Source: an uncultured Algibacter sp. (GTDB lineage: Bacteria > Bacteroidota > Bacteroidia > Flavobacteriales > Flavobacteriaceae). Taken from it: DNA of 64,000 nt. The notes beneath the pieces are model-generated. The model was given only the letters and a program-made list of their open reading frames with translations, had not been told where the DNA came from and made no database searches. The position numbers were made by a program, and so were the translations under genes. Of the stretch, positions 1 to 10,163 are shown in pieces (position 1 is the stretch's first letter; each line of letters starts with the position of its first letter). The stretch covers positions 62,001-126,000 of the forward strand of contig NZ_CANLZX010000001.1 in the NCBI RefSeq assembly GCF_947495675.1, given 5' to 3'.

Positions 1-246
1 TACTTCTGATTTACCATCTCCAAAATCAAATTTGTAACTAATTTCATTGTTAGAGGTCGCAGTAAAATGTACAAATCCAGATCCATCTCCAGTTGGATTT
101 TCTGCATCTACTCCAACAACTTCAGCAGAAATTGTTACACCAGTTGGTGCAATTAATTCGCCAACAGAAACATCATCATCTTGACAGCTAGTAAATACTA
201 AAGCTAGTGTCAAAAATATTCCGATATAATATTTTATTTTTTTCAT
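1..246 (-). CDS. PKD-domain lipoprotein, N-terminal part only (PUL member)
   Basis: Only the first 82 codons lie in the window; the gene runs off the left edge. The product starts with a lipoprotein signal peptide (MKKIKYYIGIFLTLALVFTSC, Cys at residue 21) followed by an acidic QDDD stretch, a typical surface-export tail in Bacteroidota lipoproteins. Residues from about 30 match the start of a PKD-like beta domain, ending in KFDFGDGKSE at the edge. It is the last visible gene after SusC, SusD and the glycan-binding lipoprotein, 22 bases after the latter, so it belongs to the same operon. In flavobacterial beta-glucan loci this position often holds a PKD-GH16 enzyme, but the catalytic part is not visible, so enzyme identity is only a guess. 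Confidence 0.8.
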   Translation of the reverse strand, partial: MKKIKYYIGIFLTLALVFTSCQDDDVSVGELIAPTGVTISAEVVGVDAENPTGDGSGFVHFTATSNNEISYKFDFGDGKSEV

Positions 247-268
247 AATTTATGTTTTGTTCTTTTCT

Positions 269-2329
269 TTAGTTTAAATCTATATCATCAACATAAATAG
301 TATAATCAGCAGAACCATCTCCTTGGGTTCCGTTGTCCATGATTAGAACAAGGTTATACCATTCAATACCCATATCTACACCACTAAAATCGAAAGTAAG
401 TGTTTCCCAACCATTAGCTATAGTTGTTGTAGCGGTGATTTCTGCAGTAGCAGTAACGTCTGGCCATGGTACAGCATCTTCAAATTTTAAAAGAAGGTTT
501 AAGCCTGCTCTTGGCGACCATACTTTTGCTGTAATTGTAGTCCCTGTAGAAAAATCGAAAGGTGTAGGGAATGTTATTTTAGAACCTGCCCAAGGTTGCC
601 CGCTTCCTTTAATCATTTGAGCTACCATGCTAGATGGATTTCCAGCAGTATCAGGGTTTGCAACAATTGTAATATCTCCTCCATCGAAACTACTTAATGA
701 AAAATCTGGTTCGAAATCAAGCATAGGGTTAGATGAAATATCATCTAAGTAAATAGTATAATTATCACTTCCATCTCCTGCGGTTCCATTATCCATGATT
801 AATACCATGTTGTACCAATCTATCCCCATATCAATACCAGTAAAATCAAAAGTTAATGTTTCCCATTGATTTGCAACTGTTGTTGTAGCAATTACATCGG
901 CAGTTCCAGTTACATCTGGCCACGGTACTGCATCTTCAAATTTCATAAGTAAATTTAAACCTGCTCTTGGCGACCATACTTTAGCTGTGATAACTGTATT
1001 GGTAGAAAAATCAAAAGGTGTTTCAATTGTTATTTTTGAACCAGCCCAAGGTTGTCCGCTTCCTTTAATCATTTGAGCTACCGTACTTGATGGGTTTCCA
1101 GTAGTATCTGGATTAGCAACTACAGAAATATCTCCACCATCAAAACTACTTAACGAAAATTCTTCTTCAAAATCGATTGGTGTTATACTATTTAATACAT
1201 CTGAACTTTCTTTATAAAAATAAATGTTATCAATAAAAACAGTTCCTGCTGCCCATGGTGTTCCAACAAATTTCATTTGAAAAATTTCTGTAACAGTTAA
1301 TCCTTGGTCTGTATAATCTGAGATAGGAATTTCAATACTTGTCCAGCTATTTGGAGTTAATGATTTTACAACAGGAGCCTCTGTTACAGTACCTGAAGCA
1401 TTATTAATTAACGATGTTTCAAGATCTGTTACAACATCTGCAGTCCATACATCAAGATGTAAATAATCCATTCCAGAAACATCTACAGTTACACCATCTG
1501 CCAAAGCAATACCTTGGTAACTTATGTTTGTATATTGTAACATTTCGTCTCCACTAAGATCAAAAGTTCCCCAGCCACTTCCTTGACTACCTTGCCCCCA
1601 ATCTGGGAAATAATTAGTGTCTGGAACATTCGTATATGCACTAGTATAAATTGAAATTACATCTGCAACGCCTCTTGCAGGAGGAGTTGGTGCCGATACT
1701 AATGGTTGAAGAATTGCTGTTACCTCAAACTCTTCAGAATACTCGGTGGTTTCAATAGCTGCACTCATTGCCACAACTCTAATTGTATAAATACCAGCAT
1801 CTGCATATTGATAAGAAATAGCTTCATCAATATTGAAAACTATTGGATCATCTTTACCAGGTTCACCAAAATAAGCCTCGAAAGAGGTTGCATAATCAGC
1901 AGTTGCAGTAAGATTTACTTGTTTAGAAACAGCTACATCATTCTCGATAGTAACCATTAAGTTTTCTGGTGATTTGAATGACACCACAATAGTTTGAGTA
2001 ACTGTAGTAGTTAAACCATTTAAACTAGTTGCTGTTATTGTAGCTTCATAAGTTCCTTCTGCATAAACATGCTCTAAACTATCTCCAGGAGAAATACCTT
2101 CTTCTGAAGAGTCGTCTCCAAAATTAATAGTATAACTAGCTACACCATCTCCTAATGGTGTAATGGTTACTAATCCTGTATTATCTTGAGTAACGCTTAC
2201 CGCAGCAGAAACGTTTGTTGGAGCTGTGATACTATCAATAAAGCTAGTATCGCCAAAATTGTCTTCATCACAACTCCAAACTAGGGTTAAGATTAAGATA
2301 GCGCTAAAAATATATTTTAATGTTTTCAT
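269..2329 (-). CDS. Surface glycan-binding lipoprotein (SusE/F position) with PKD and repeated CBM-like domains
   Basis: 686 residues. A lipobox LVWSC puts the lipidated Cys at residue 20, followed by acidic DEDN, which suggests export to the outer leaflet. Two PKD-like domains (about 40-118 and 120-205; the first contains INFGDDSSE) precede a jelly-roll carbohydrate-binding-like domain (about 225-380) and then two near-identical copies of another binding-like domain (about 385-537 and 538-686). The copies repeat at 152 residues, with shared blocks such as FDGGDI, GSGQPWAGSKIT and WSPRAGLNLL. No catalytic motif is visible. It lies directly after susD (18-base gap), the usual place for a SusE/SusF-type glycan capture protein. 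The ligand is unknown; the domain style resembles beta-glucan loci, which is inference. Confidence 0.85.
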   Translation of the reverse strand: MKTLKYIFSAILILTLVWSCDEDNFGDTSFIDSITAPTNVSAAVSVTQDNTGLVTITPLGDGVASYTINFGDDSSEEGISPGDSLEHVYAEGTYEATITATSLNGLTTTVTQTIVVSFKSPENLMVTIENDVAVSKQVNLTATADYATSFEAYFGEPGKDDPIVFNIDEAISYQYADAGIYTIRVVAMSAAIETTEYSEEFEVTAILQPLVSAPTPPARGVADVISIYTSAYTNVPDTNYFPDWGQGSQGSGWGTFDLSGDEMLQYTNISYQGIALADGVTVDVSGMDYLHLDVWTADVVTDLETSLINNASGTVTEAPVVKSLTPNSWTSIEIPISDYTDQGLTVTEIFQMKFVGTPWAAGTVFIDNIYFYKESSDVLNSITPIDFEEEFSLSSFDGGDISVVANPDTTGNPSSTVAQMIKGSGQPWAGSKITIETPFDFSTNTVITAKVWSPRAGLNLLMKFEDAVPWPDVTGTADVIATTTVANQWETLTFDFTGIDMGIDWYNMVLIMDNGTAGDGSDNYTIYLDDISSNPMLDFEPDFSLSSFDGGDITIVANPDTAGNPSSMVAQMIKGSGQPWAGSKITFPTPFDFSTGTTITAKVWSPRAGLNLLLKFEDAVPWPDVTATAEITATTTIANGWETLTFDFSGVDMGIEWYNLVLIMDNGTQGDGSADYTIYVDDIDLN

Positions 2330-2347
2330 AAATTGTTTTTTAAGTTA

Positions 2348-3850
2348 TTAGTAACCTTCGTTTTGTGATAAGCCAGAAATATCTATTTCTCTTTGAGGAA
2401 TTGCAAAAAGCCCTTTTGTAGCTGTACTATAACCACTACCTAAAACTGTTGCTGCTTGTCCTGTTCTAACTAAATCGAAAAAACGATCACCTTCCATAGC
2501 TAATTCTAAACGTCTTTCGTCCCAAATAGCTTGTACTGTTGCTGTAACTCTGTGATCTTCATCACCAAAAGCTCTATCTCTTACTCTATCTAAATAGGTT
2601 TGAGCTTTTGTTGCACTCCCAGATGATGCTCTTAAATTAGCTTCTGCTGCCATTAATAACACATCTGCATATCGAATAATACGTTGATTATTTTCGTAGT
2701 TTAATTCTATTTGCCCGCTAGTTTCTCCTTTTCTTGGTAAATACTTTTTATTGTATAAATCGGTATTTTTAAAAGGTGCTACTTGAAACGTAATGTTAAG
2801 GCTAGGGTTAGCTGCTGCATAAGCTGCAACATCTAGACAGGTTGCATCTTTTCTTTGATCACCATCTTCGTAGGCTGATGCTAAATCTTGTGTTGGTAAA
2901 TTTGTACTCCAACCTGCATTATAAGGCATTTCGGCAGTACCATTTAAACCTCTTATTCCACATTGTTGTACAGCATAATTTCCTTGACCTCTTGTTTGAC
3001 CACCCCAGTTATAGTATGGTGAACCATTAGAGTATTGAACCTCATAAACAGATTCTGGACCATTTTCACCAGAAAACAAAAAGATATCATCAAAATTTGA
3101 AACTAACATGAATGGGCCGTTTACTACATTTTCAAGCATAGGAACTGCTAAGTCAAATTTTTCTTGGTATAAATACACTTTACCTAATAAAGCTTGAGCA
3201 GCATATTTAGTTACTCGACCTTGTTGAGATGCAGATGTTGGTAATTTGCTAATTGCATCTAATAAGTCTGTTTCAATTTGAGCATATATATCTGCTTGTG
3301 GTGATCTTTCAAAACCTCCAAAATCTGATATTCCTAATTTTCCATCAGTAAATAAAACTACATCACCAAACATTCTTGTTAAGTTAAAGTAGTAATAAGC
3401 TCTTAAAAAATGAATCTCGCCATAAAGAGCTTCTTTTCCATCGAAATCTACTGTATCACCTAACAAGTTAGTATCCTTATAACTAATTAAGTAATTTGTT
3501 CTATTGATACCTTCGTAAGCAGATTTCCATAAATCTTCTAATGTGCTGTTATTTGCTAAAAGTTGATAATCAAAATCATCTATGTTTTGTAACGCAAGTA
3601 CATCAGAAGCATTTTCACCTCCAGCTACGGCATTATCAGAAGCAATATCACCAATAACCATCATTTGGTTTAACCATTGTGTAGGTGTATAGCAACTTAC
3701 TGCCATGGTTTGATAATCTGCTTCTGTTTGTAAATAATCTACTTCTGTTACAGCATACTCATCATGCGGGTCGAATTCAACAACATCTGAACAACCAATA
3801 AAGATTGAAAGTATTATGATTAACCCAATACTGTTTTTTATATTTTTCAT
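2348..3850 (-). CDS. SusD/RagB-family nutrient-binding outer membrane lipoprotein
   Basis: 500 residues, the normal length for SusD. A lipoprotein signal (FIGCSDV, Cys at residue 20) is followed by a TPR-rich SusD fold. Family hallmarks include the N-terminal NDEYAV-like start, the segment LWKSAYEGINRTNYLI, GEIHFLRAYYYFNLTRMFGD, and the C-terminal IIRYADVLLMAAEA and WDERRLELAMEGDRFFDLVRTG. SusD proteins form the lid over the SusC pore and bind the oligosaccharide at the cell surface. It follows susC with a 21-base gap, so the two are cotranscribed and surely form the transport complex. Substrate cannot be read from the sequence. Confidence 0.95.
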   Translation of the reverse strand: MKNIKNSIGLIIILSIFIGCSDVVEFDPHDEYAVTEVDYLQTEADYQTMAVSCYTPTQWLNQMMVIGDIASDNAVAGGENASDVLALQNIDDFDYQLLANNSTLEDLWKSAYEGINRTNYLISYKDTNLLGDTVDFDGKEALYGEIHFLRAYYYFNLTRMFGDVVLFTDGKLGISDFGGFERSPQADIYAQIETDLLDAISKLPTSASQQGRVTKYAAQALLGKVYLYQEKFDLAVPMLENVVNGPFMLVSNFDDIFLFSGENGPESVYEVQYSNGSPYYNWGGQTRGQGNYAVQQCGIRGLNGTAEMPYNAGWSTNLPTQDLASAYEDGDQRKDATCLDVAAYAAANPSLNITFQVAPFKNTDLYNKKYLPRKGETSGQIELNYENNQRIIRYADVLLMAAEANLRASSGSATKAQTYLDRVRDRAFGDEDHRVTATVQAIWDERRLELAMEGDRFFDLVRTGQAATVLGSGYSTATKGLFAIPQREIDISGLSQNEGY

Positions 3851-3871
3851 ACTAATATATTTTTTTGGATG

Positions 3872-6800
3872 TTAAAATTTAAGGTCTAAACCAATTAGAA
3901 ATGTTCTTGCTTGCGGGTAAGCACCTCTGTCTATACCAGTATCTAAAATACCACCTGATATTTCAGGATCAAAACCAGTATATTCTGTAAGCGTTAATAA
4001 GTTTTTAGCCTGCGCGTATATACGTACTTTACTAAATACATTATTTGAAGTTTCAGGTAAGGTGTAACCTAAAATTAAACTCTTAATTTTTATAAAACTT
4101 CCATCTTCAACATATCTGTCTGATGGTCTAATATTACTATTAGTATCAGCAAATGTGTAACGTGGATTACTGGCATCGTTAGTTGTTCCTTCTCCAGTCC
4201 ATCTATTTAAAATACTTCTATCCTTGTTGGTGTATAGGGCATTACGTTCGTATGCTCTAAATATATCATTACCAACCGAAGCATAAGTAAACATGCTTAA
4301 ATCAAAGTTTTTATACTCAAATCCTAAATTCCAACCTAAAGTAAAATCAGCGAAAGGATCACCAATATCAGTTTTGTCATCATCATTAATAATACCATCG
4401 TTATTAATATCTACAAAACGAATATCACCTGGTTGTGCTCCTGATTGAGTAGCATGTGCGTCAATCTCAGATTGGTTTTGAAATAATCCATTAGTTTGGA
4501 ATCCATAAAAATAACCTGGAGTAAATCCTTTCTCAAATCGTGTAGCGTCTTGAGCTTGACCATTAAAATAAGAACCCCCTGGAACAAATGCTGTACCATC
4601 ACTATTTGTTTCAGTTACTTCGTTTTTAGATGATGTAAATGTTAGTGATGTATTAAATTTAAACGCATCACCATTATTTTTATACCCTAACGTTAAATCT
4701 ATACCTTTACTTTCTGTGCTACCAATATTAGATTTCACAGGTTCAGAAGTACCTGCATAAAGTGGTGGTGCATCAGTAAATAATAAGCCTTCAACAGATT
4801 TATTAAAATAATCGGCTGTAATAGATAGGTTATTAAATAATGTAGCATCAAAACCTATGTTATATTGTGTTTGCTCTTCCCAGCTTAATGTTGGGTTGCT
4901 AAAAGAATTTACAGTAGCTCCATTCACAAATTCAGTTCCAAAAGTATAACCATTACTATTTGCTGTAGAATTATAACTTGGTCCGCCAACTGTAATACTA
5001 ACATATTGAGGGTCTACATTTTCATTACCAACAGTACCATAACTTCCTCTTATTTTTAAGAAATTAATGTTTTCTGAATCAAACCACTCTTCGTTAGACA
5101 TAACCCAACCTAATGATCCGGCATAGAAATTTGCGAATTTATTATCATCACCAAATGCTATAGAGCCATCTCGTCTTGCTGAAAAAGATACTAAGTATTT
5201 ATCATTATAATCATAATTAATTCTGCTAAAAAACGACATATTTCTACGCTCTAAATCTTGAGAACTATAACCTGTATATGCATTAGTATTTAATTCTGTA
5301 TTAACACCTGTAGCGGCGCTAATATCTGCCCAAGCCCATGAGTTATCTCTTACATCTTGTCTAGTAGTACCAATTTCATCGCCAGTAGATTTACTTCTTG
5401 AAATACCTAAAACAACATCAAAATTATGTTTTTCATTTAAACTAAATACATAACTAGCAAAAGTTTCAAACGTATAACTAAAATTAGATTCTTCAATTTC
5501 TGTAACACTATTGTTATGTGTAGGTATTGTACTAGTTGTACCATCACCATTATCTATTGTTTGTAAAGGCACAGTACCATCTGGTAAATATTGACTAGAT
5601 ACATTATTAGGTCCATAATAAGCTAATGGAGAAAAGGTTTTTCTAACATTATCCCATTTAGTATAACCTAATCTTGATGTTATTTTAAGGTTGTCTAGTA
5701 TATCATATTGTATTTCAAACTTACCATATAACTTATCACCATTATTTTGATTATAAGTATCTTCTAATCGTTGTACTGGATTGAAAATCTCTGATAATAA
5801 TAAGTTACTATAACCGTAAGATGCAAAATCGTTAGGATCGGTATTATAAACCGATACTGTAGGGTCGAAGTTTATAGCATTACCTAAAATAGAGTTAAAT
5901 GAATTTTCTGCTATAGTTTTACTTTTTATGTTAGCATAACTCGTATTAAGTAAGAATTTTAAATTAGGTGTTAATTGAAAATCTAAGTTTGCTGTAAAGT
6001 TTACTCTATTAAAATTAGATTTATCTTGTCCACCTACTACACCGCCTTGGCTTAAATATCCTGCAGATAAAAAGTAACCTATATTTTCTGATCCTCCTCT
6101 TGCAGATAATGTGTGTGAAGTTACACTAGCGTCTTTAAATACTTCGTCTTGCCAATCTGTACCTTGACCTAAATTAGAAATATTAGGAAAAATTAAATCT
6201 CCTCCAGCAGCAACACTACCTTCGTTAGTCATTACAGCATATTCTGAAGCATTTAATAAACCTATTTTTCTAATTACAGATTGAAAACCTGTGTAGGTAT
6301 TTAAATTAAATTCCGCCTTTTGATTTTTTCTTCCGCCTTTAGTTGTAACTACAATTACACCATTTCCACCTTTAACACCGTAAATTGCTGTAGATGCAGC
6401 ATCTTTTAAGATATTAAGTGATTGAATATCTGATGAACTAATAGAATTTAAATCATCTAAAGATTGCGGTACACCATCAATAATAACAACTGGATCTACT
6501 CCAGAAAAAGAAGGGATACCACGAACTAATACTGTTGGCTTACTTCCTGGTGAACCACTTTGAATTACGGAAACACCAGAAGCACTTCCTTGTAAAGCTT
6601 CTTCTACCCTTAAAGGTTTTAGTTTTTCAATAGATTCTGACTTTACAGTAGAAATAGCACCAGAAACTTTTGTTACTTTTTGTGTACCATAACCTACTAC
6701 AATTACTTCATCTAATTGAGCAAGATCTTCTTGTAATTGAATTGTTAATTTTTTGCTGTCTGAAACCACTACATCTTTAGTTACATAACCAATGTAACTT

Positions 6801-7012
6801 ACCGAGATAGTAGTTCCCTTTTGTACTCCTGTTAAGATAAAGTTACCATCAAAATCTGAAGTGGTACCTTTAGAGGTGTTCTTAACAATGATGTTCGCCC
6901 CAGGAATAGGAAACCCCGTTTCATCCTGAACATTTCCACTTATATCTATATTCTGTGCACCTGCAAAAGAAATAAAGAATAAAGCTAAAATTTGTAATAG
7001 CGTGTGTCTCAT
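3872..7012 (-). CDS. SusC/RagA-family TonB-linked outer membrane transporter
   Basis: 1046 residues with a cleavable signal peptide ending FAGAQ. Then comes a carboxypeptidase-regulatory-like domain (about 22-105; VSYIGYVTKDVVV), the SusC signature VIVVGYGTQKVTKVSGAIS, a plug domain (DPVVIIDGVP, SIYGVKGGNGVIVVTTKGG-like segment) and a long beta barrel ending in the aromatic FLIGLDLKF. The protein imports glycan oligomers across the outer membrane using TonB energy together with SusD. It is the first structural gene downstream of the SusR-like regulator, separated by 231 bases of AT-rich DNA that should hold the regulated promoter. I did not find a clean TAnnTTTG box there, consistent with activator dependence. 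Confidence 0.95.
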   Translation of the reverse strand: MRHTLLQILALFFISFAGAQNIDISGNVQDETGFPIPGANIIVKNTSKGTTSDFDGNFILTGVQKGTTISVSYIGYVTKDVVVSDSKKLTIQLQEDLAQLDEVIVVGYGTQKVTKVSGAISTVKSESIEKLKPLRVEEALQGSASGVSVIQSGSPGSKPTVLVRGIPSFSGVDPVVIIDGVPQSLDDLNSISSSDIQSLNILKDAASTAIYGVKGGNGVIVVTTKGGRKNQKAEFNLNTYTGFQSVIRKIGLLNASEYAVMTNEGSVAAGGDLIFPNISNLGQGTDWQDEVFKDASVTSHTLSARGGSENIGYFLSAGYLSQGGVVGGQDKSNFNRVNFTANLDFQLTPNLKFLLNTSYANIKSKTIAENSFNSILGNAINFDPTVSVYNTDPNDFASYGYSNLLLSEIFNPVQRLEDTYNQNNGDKLYGKFEIQYDILDNLKITSRLGYTKWDNVRKTFSPLAYYGPNNVSSQYLPDGTVPLQTIDNGDGTTSTIPTHNNSVTEIEESNFSYTFETFASYVFSLNEKHNFDVVLGISRSKSTGDEIGTTRQDVRDNSWAWADISAATGVNTELNTNAYTGYSSQDLERRNMSFFSRINYDYNDKYLVSFSARRDGSIAFGDDNKFANFYAGSLGWVMSNEEWFDSENINFLKIRGSYGTVGNENVDPQYVSITVGGPSYNSTANSNGYTFGTEFVNGATVNSFSNPTLSWEEQTQYNIGFDATLFNNLSITADYFNKSVEGLLFTDAPPLYAGTSEPVKSNIGSTESKGIDLTLGYKNNGDAFKFNTSLTFTSSKNEVTETNSDGTAFVPGGSYFNGQAQDATRFEKGFTPGYFYGFQTNGLFQNQSEIDAHATQSGAQPGDIRFVDINNDGIINDDDKTDIGDPFADFTLGWNLGFEYKNFDLSMFTYASVGNDIFRAYERNALYTNKDRSILNRWTGEGTTNDASNPRYTFADTNSNIRPSDRYVEDGSFIKIKSLILGYTLPETSNNVFSKVRIYAQAKNLLTLTEYTGFDPEISGGILDTGIDRGAYPQARTFLIGLDLKF

Positions 7013-7243
7013 AAATATGTTAGTTTAAGTTTAGGTTAAATTTAAGAAGATGTTAAGTATTTATTAACAGAGTTTACCCCAACAAAAAATATACATAATA
7101 AAAAAAAGCAGTAGTTTTTATTAAAATACTAATAAACATAGGCTTTTTTTATGAATTTAATTTATTTAAAAAAAACATAAATTAGGCTTTAAAAAGTAAA
7201 TGTTGTGGTATTGTATGGGTAAAAAATAACGTTGTAGTGGAAA

Positions 7244-10051
7244 TTATATTTCTAAAATATAATCTGAAAGGCTAGATTCATGTGCTAAATCCATTTTCTT
7301 TCTTAACCTGTAACGTTTAACTTCTACACTTCTAGGAGATATATTTAAAAGTGGTGCTATTTCTTTTGATGATAAATTTAAACGTAAATAAGCACAAAGA
7401 CGCAAATCATTGGCTGTTAAATTCGGATGTATACTTTTTATCTTTTTTAGAAAATCTTTATCTGCATTATTAAAGGCTTCTTGAAATAAATTCCAATCGT
7501 CTGAATCATTTAGGTTCTTATCTATAATTTTAATTACCTTATCAAGGTTTTTGTTGCCTTCATTATTTTCAAGTTCTTTTTTAATGGTATTTAAAAATTC
7601 ATTTTTCTTAATTAAATTCATTGTTGAAATACCAAGCTCTCTATTTTTGCTTTCAATATCCTCTTTAAGCCTTTCGTTTTTAAAACGCATTAATTGCTGT
7701 TTATTTTCTAACGCTTTAAGATTAAATTCTCTTGTAGTTTTTAACATTAATCGTTCTCGTTGTTTTCTATAATAACGCTTATATACATTATGAATAAATA
7801 ACAAAAAAAGTAATATAAAAATAACATACACAGCTATAGCTGAGTTTGAAATATACCAAGGCCTATCAATCTTAAATGAATATGTTTCAGTATTTGAAGA
7901 ATATTGATTACCAACTCTACCTTTTACACTAAAGTTATAATCTCCATAAGGTAAATTTTCAAATAACACAGTTCCGTCTGTACTCCAATCACTCCAAGTA
8001 TCATATATCCCTTCAAGCTTATATTGATATTCTGGCCTAAGGGTTTTATAATATCCTGATATACTATAAGTGAATTTAAAATTATTTTCTTTGTTTTTAA
8101 ATTCGGTTTTGGAATTAAGATTAACATAACGAATTGAATCATTATTTTTTAAATGACTAACTGTAATTTTGTCGATATTAATACTATGTTTTAAATCTAA
8201 TGTTTTATTTAAATTTAAAACAGTATAACCTGTTGATGAGCCAAGCAAAAACTTATTATCAGTAATATGGGTTATATTCTCAAAGCCAACAATATCTTTT
8301 CTTATATCAACCGGAAAAGTTATTGATTTAATTTTCATTTCGCCACTAAGTTTAGACGATGTTAAATATTTAATTGTAGGCTTTGAAAAACTCCAAAGTT
8401 TATTAGTACTATTATCTGGAACCAGTTTGGCCGAAGTAAATTCTTTTTTAGTTATTAATTTACTTAAGAGTGTATCTTTTTTAAAATTATTACTTGAAAC
8501 ATTAAATTTATAAACGCCATTTTTACTGGTATATAATATATCCTTATTAAATTTTATTAAACTAGTATATAAACCTTTATTGAGTAAACTATCTTTAAAA
8601 AATGAGTTTACTTTAGTAAAATCGTCATTAATTTTTAATCTAAATAGTCCTTTATATTCATGATTTATAAAAATCTCTTTATTATTTAAAAATTCAAAAT
8701 ATCTACTTGATATATTAAACCCTTTAATTTTATTTTTATAATTCCAAACGCCATTATTATTCTCTAAAATGTGTAATCCATCATAGTTACCCTGGATAAT
8801 TAAATTATCATGATTATCAATTGTTTTAATTTGCCATGTGCCCGGAATATTAGATATTTTAATAGCTTGATTATTATCTATTACAAATGTGCCTGAGTTA
8901 TGACCACAAAAAAGCGTGTTATTTATATTTTCTATACTCCAAACTTGGCCCTGAGTATTTTCAATAAATTTAAATTTTTCATTACTATTTAATGCCCTAT
9001 AAAAAAGGCCTTGATTAGTACCTAAGTATAATATGTCTTTGTAAACTTTAGATGTATATACACTTCCTATGGTACCACTATTATCATTATAAAAAAGATA
9101 TGGTGAAGAAATATTTATACTATTAATACCATTATCTAAGCCTAACCAAATATTATTATCTATATCTTCAAAAATTGATAAAACAGTATTATTACTTAAA
9201 CCATTAGATTGATTAATTCTATAATTAATCTCACCACTACTAGTTAAGTGTATGATACCATCAGATATAGTTCCTAAAACAATACTTCTATCTTGGAGTT
9301 GAATACTACTAAATACACTAATATCTTTTAATAGGTTATTAGCTGGAATATTCCATGGTTTTAATTCTCCGTTTTTTAAACTAAAAAAACCATTGTCTTG
9401 TGTAATTATTAATAAATCATCATTATGATTAAATATATTAACTATAACATTATTTTTTAAAACTTGGTCATTAGATACTAGAACATCTTTACCTCTTATA
9501 ATCTGATAAAGTCCATTATTTAAGTTTTGAAAAAATAAGTTATTATTAACTTTAAATAGTTTTGAAATAGTAGAAATGGAATTAACTACGTTGTAAGAAT
9601 TTTTGGATTTTTCAAAAATATGAATGCGATTTAAAGATTGAAATAGAATCCAATTTTCTAAAGAAAGAATATTCCAAATCTCTTCATCTTCTAAAAAATT
9701 TATTTCAAGCTTGGTTGATAATGATGTATAATTTAGTATGCCAAATTCATCTTTATCCCAATAACCAAATTCATGATAACTACCAGTATATATTAAACTA
9801 TCAATAACTTTTACAGACCGTAAAATAGTTTGGTTTGGTGAATTGTATAAACTCCATTTAGCACCATTAAATTCTAATAACCCTTTATTATTAGCGAAGT
9901 ATAAATAATGATCACTTGATTGAGAAATAGACCAGTTTTGGGAATCACCACCATAGTCTTCAGGATAAAAAACATTTATTGGCGGTCTTTCTTGAGATTG
10001 AGCAATAAAACCTAAAACAAATAGAAAAAAGAAAAACTTTAAGCTTTTCAT
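7244..10051 (-). CDS. SusR-like membrane-spanning transcriptional regulator (propeller, Y_Y_Y, LuxR-type HTH)
   Basis: 935 residues from the ATG at 10051; an upstream TTG in frame adds four residues and is less likely because the signal peptide MKSLKFFFFLFVLGFIAQSQ begins at the ATG. A periplasmic sensor of beta-propeller repeats (for example LGLDNGINSINI) leads into a triple-tyrosine domain near residues 640-725 (YQYKLEGI..W..W). One membrane span (about 732-753), a coiled coil and a C-terminal LuxR/GerE-type helix-turn-helix (about 875-935; SSKEIAPLLNISPRSVEVKRYR) complete it. There is no kinase or receiver domain, unlike hybrid two-component regulators; the layout is that of SusR. It probably senses a glycan in the periplasm and activates the downstream susCD operon. 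Confidence 0.85.
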   Translation of the reverse strand: MKSLKFFFFLFVLGFIAQSQERPPINVFYPEDYGGDSQNWSISQSSDHYLYFANNKGLLEFNGAKWSLYNSPNQTILRSVKVIDSLIYTGSYHEFGYWDKDEFGILNYTSLSTKLEINFLEDEEIWNILSLENWILFQSLNRIHIFEKSKNSYNVVNSISTISKLFKVNNNLFFQNLNNGLYQIIRGKDVLVSNDQVLKNNVIVNIFNHNDDLLIITQDNGFFSLKNGELKPWNIPANNLLKDISVFSSIQLQDRSIVLGTISDGIIHLTSSGEINYRINQSNGLSNNTVLSIFEDIDNNIWLGLDNGINSINISSPYLFYNDNSGTIGSVYTSKVYKDILYLGTNQGLFYRALNSNEKFKFIENTQGQVWSIENINNTLFCGHNSGTFVIDNNQAIKISNIPGTWQIKTIDNHDNLIIQGNYDGLHILENNNGVWNYKNKIKGFNISSRYFEFLNNKEIFINHEYKGLFRLKINDDFTKVNSFFKDSLLNKGLYTSLIKFNKDILYTSKNGVYKFNVSSNNFKKDTLLSKLITKKEFTSAKLVPDNSTNKLWSFSKPTIKYLTSSKLSGEMKIKSITFPVDIRKDIVGFENITHITDNKFLLGSSTGYTVLNLNKTLDLKHSINIDKITVSHLKNNDSIRYVNLNSKTEFKNKENNFKFTYSISGYYKTLRPEYQYKLEGIYDTWSDWSTDGTVLFENLPYGDYNFSVKGRVGNQYSSNTETYSFKIDRPWYISNSAIAVYVIFILLFLLFIHNVYKRYYRKQRERLMLKTTREFNLKALENKQQLMRFKNERLKEDIESKNRELGISTMNLIKKNEFLNTIKKELENNEGNKNLDKVIKIIDKNLNDSDDWNLFQEAFNNADKDFLKKIKSIHPNLTANDLRLCAYLRLNLSSKEIAPLLNISPRSVEVKRYRLRKKMDLAHESSLSDYILEI

Positions 10052-10163
10052 GAAAATATACAAATTGTTAAGTCACTAAGGTAATAAAAATGTGGGTTTA
10101 AACAATTGTTGTATAGTACTTGTATAGATTAAAATAAAATTGATAATGGTAAATTAATTAGTA

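Noticed and set aside
333-620. 95-codon plus-strand frame inside the glycan-binding lipoprotein gene
   Set aside because: It is the opposite strand of a clear coding region with a repeated domain; no protein features support it.
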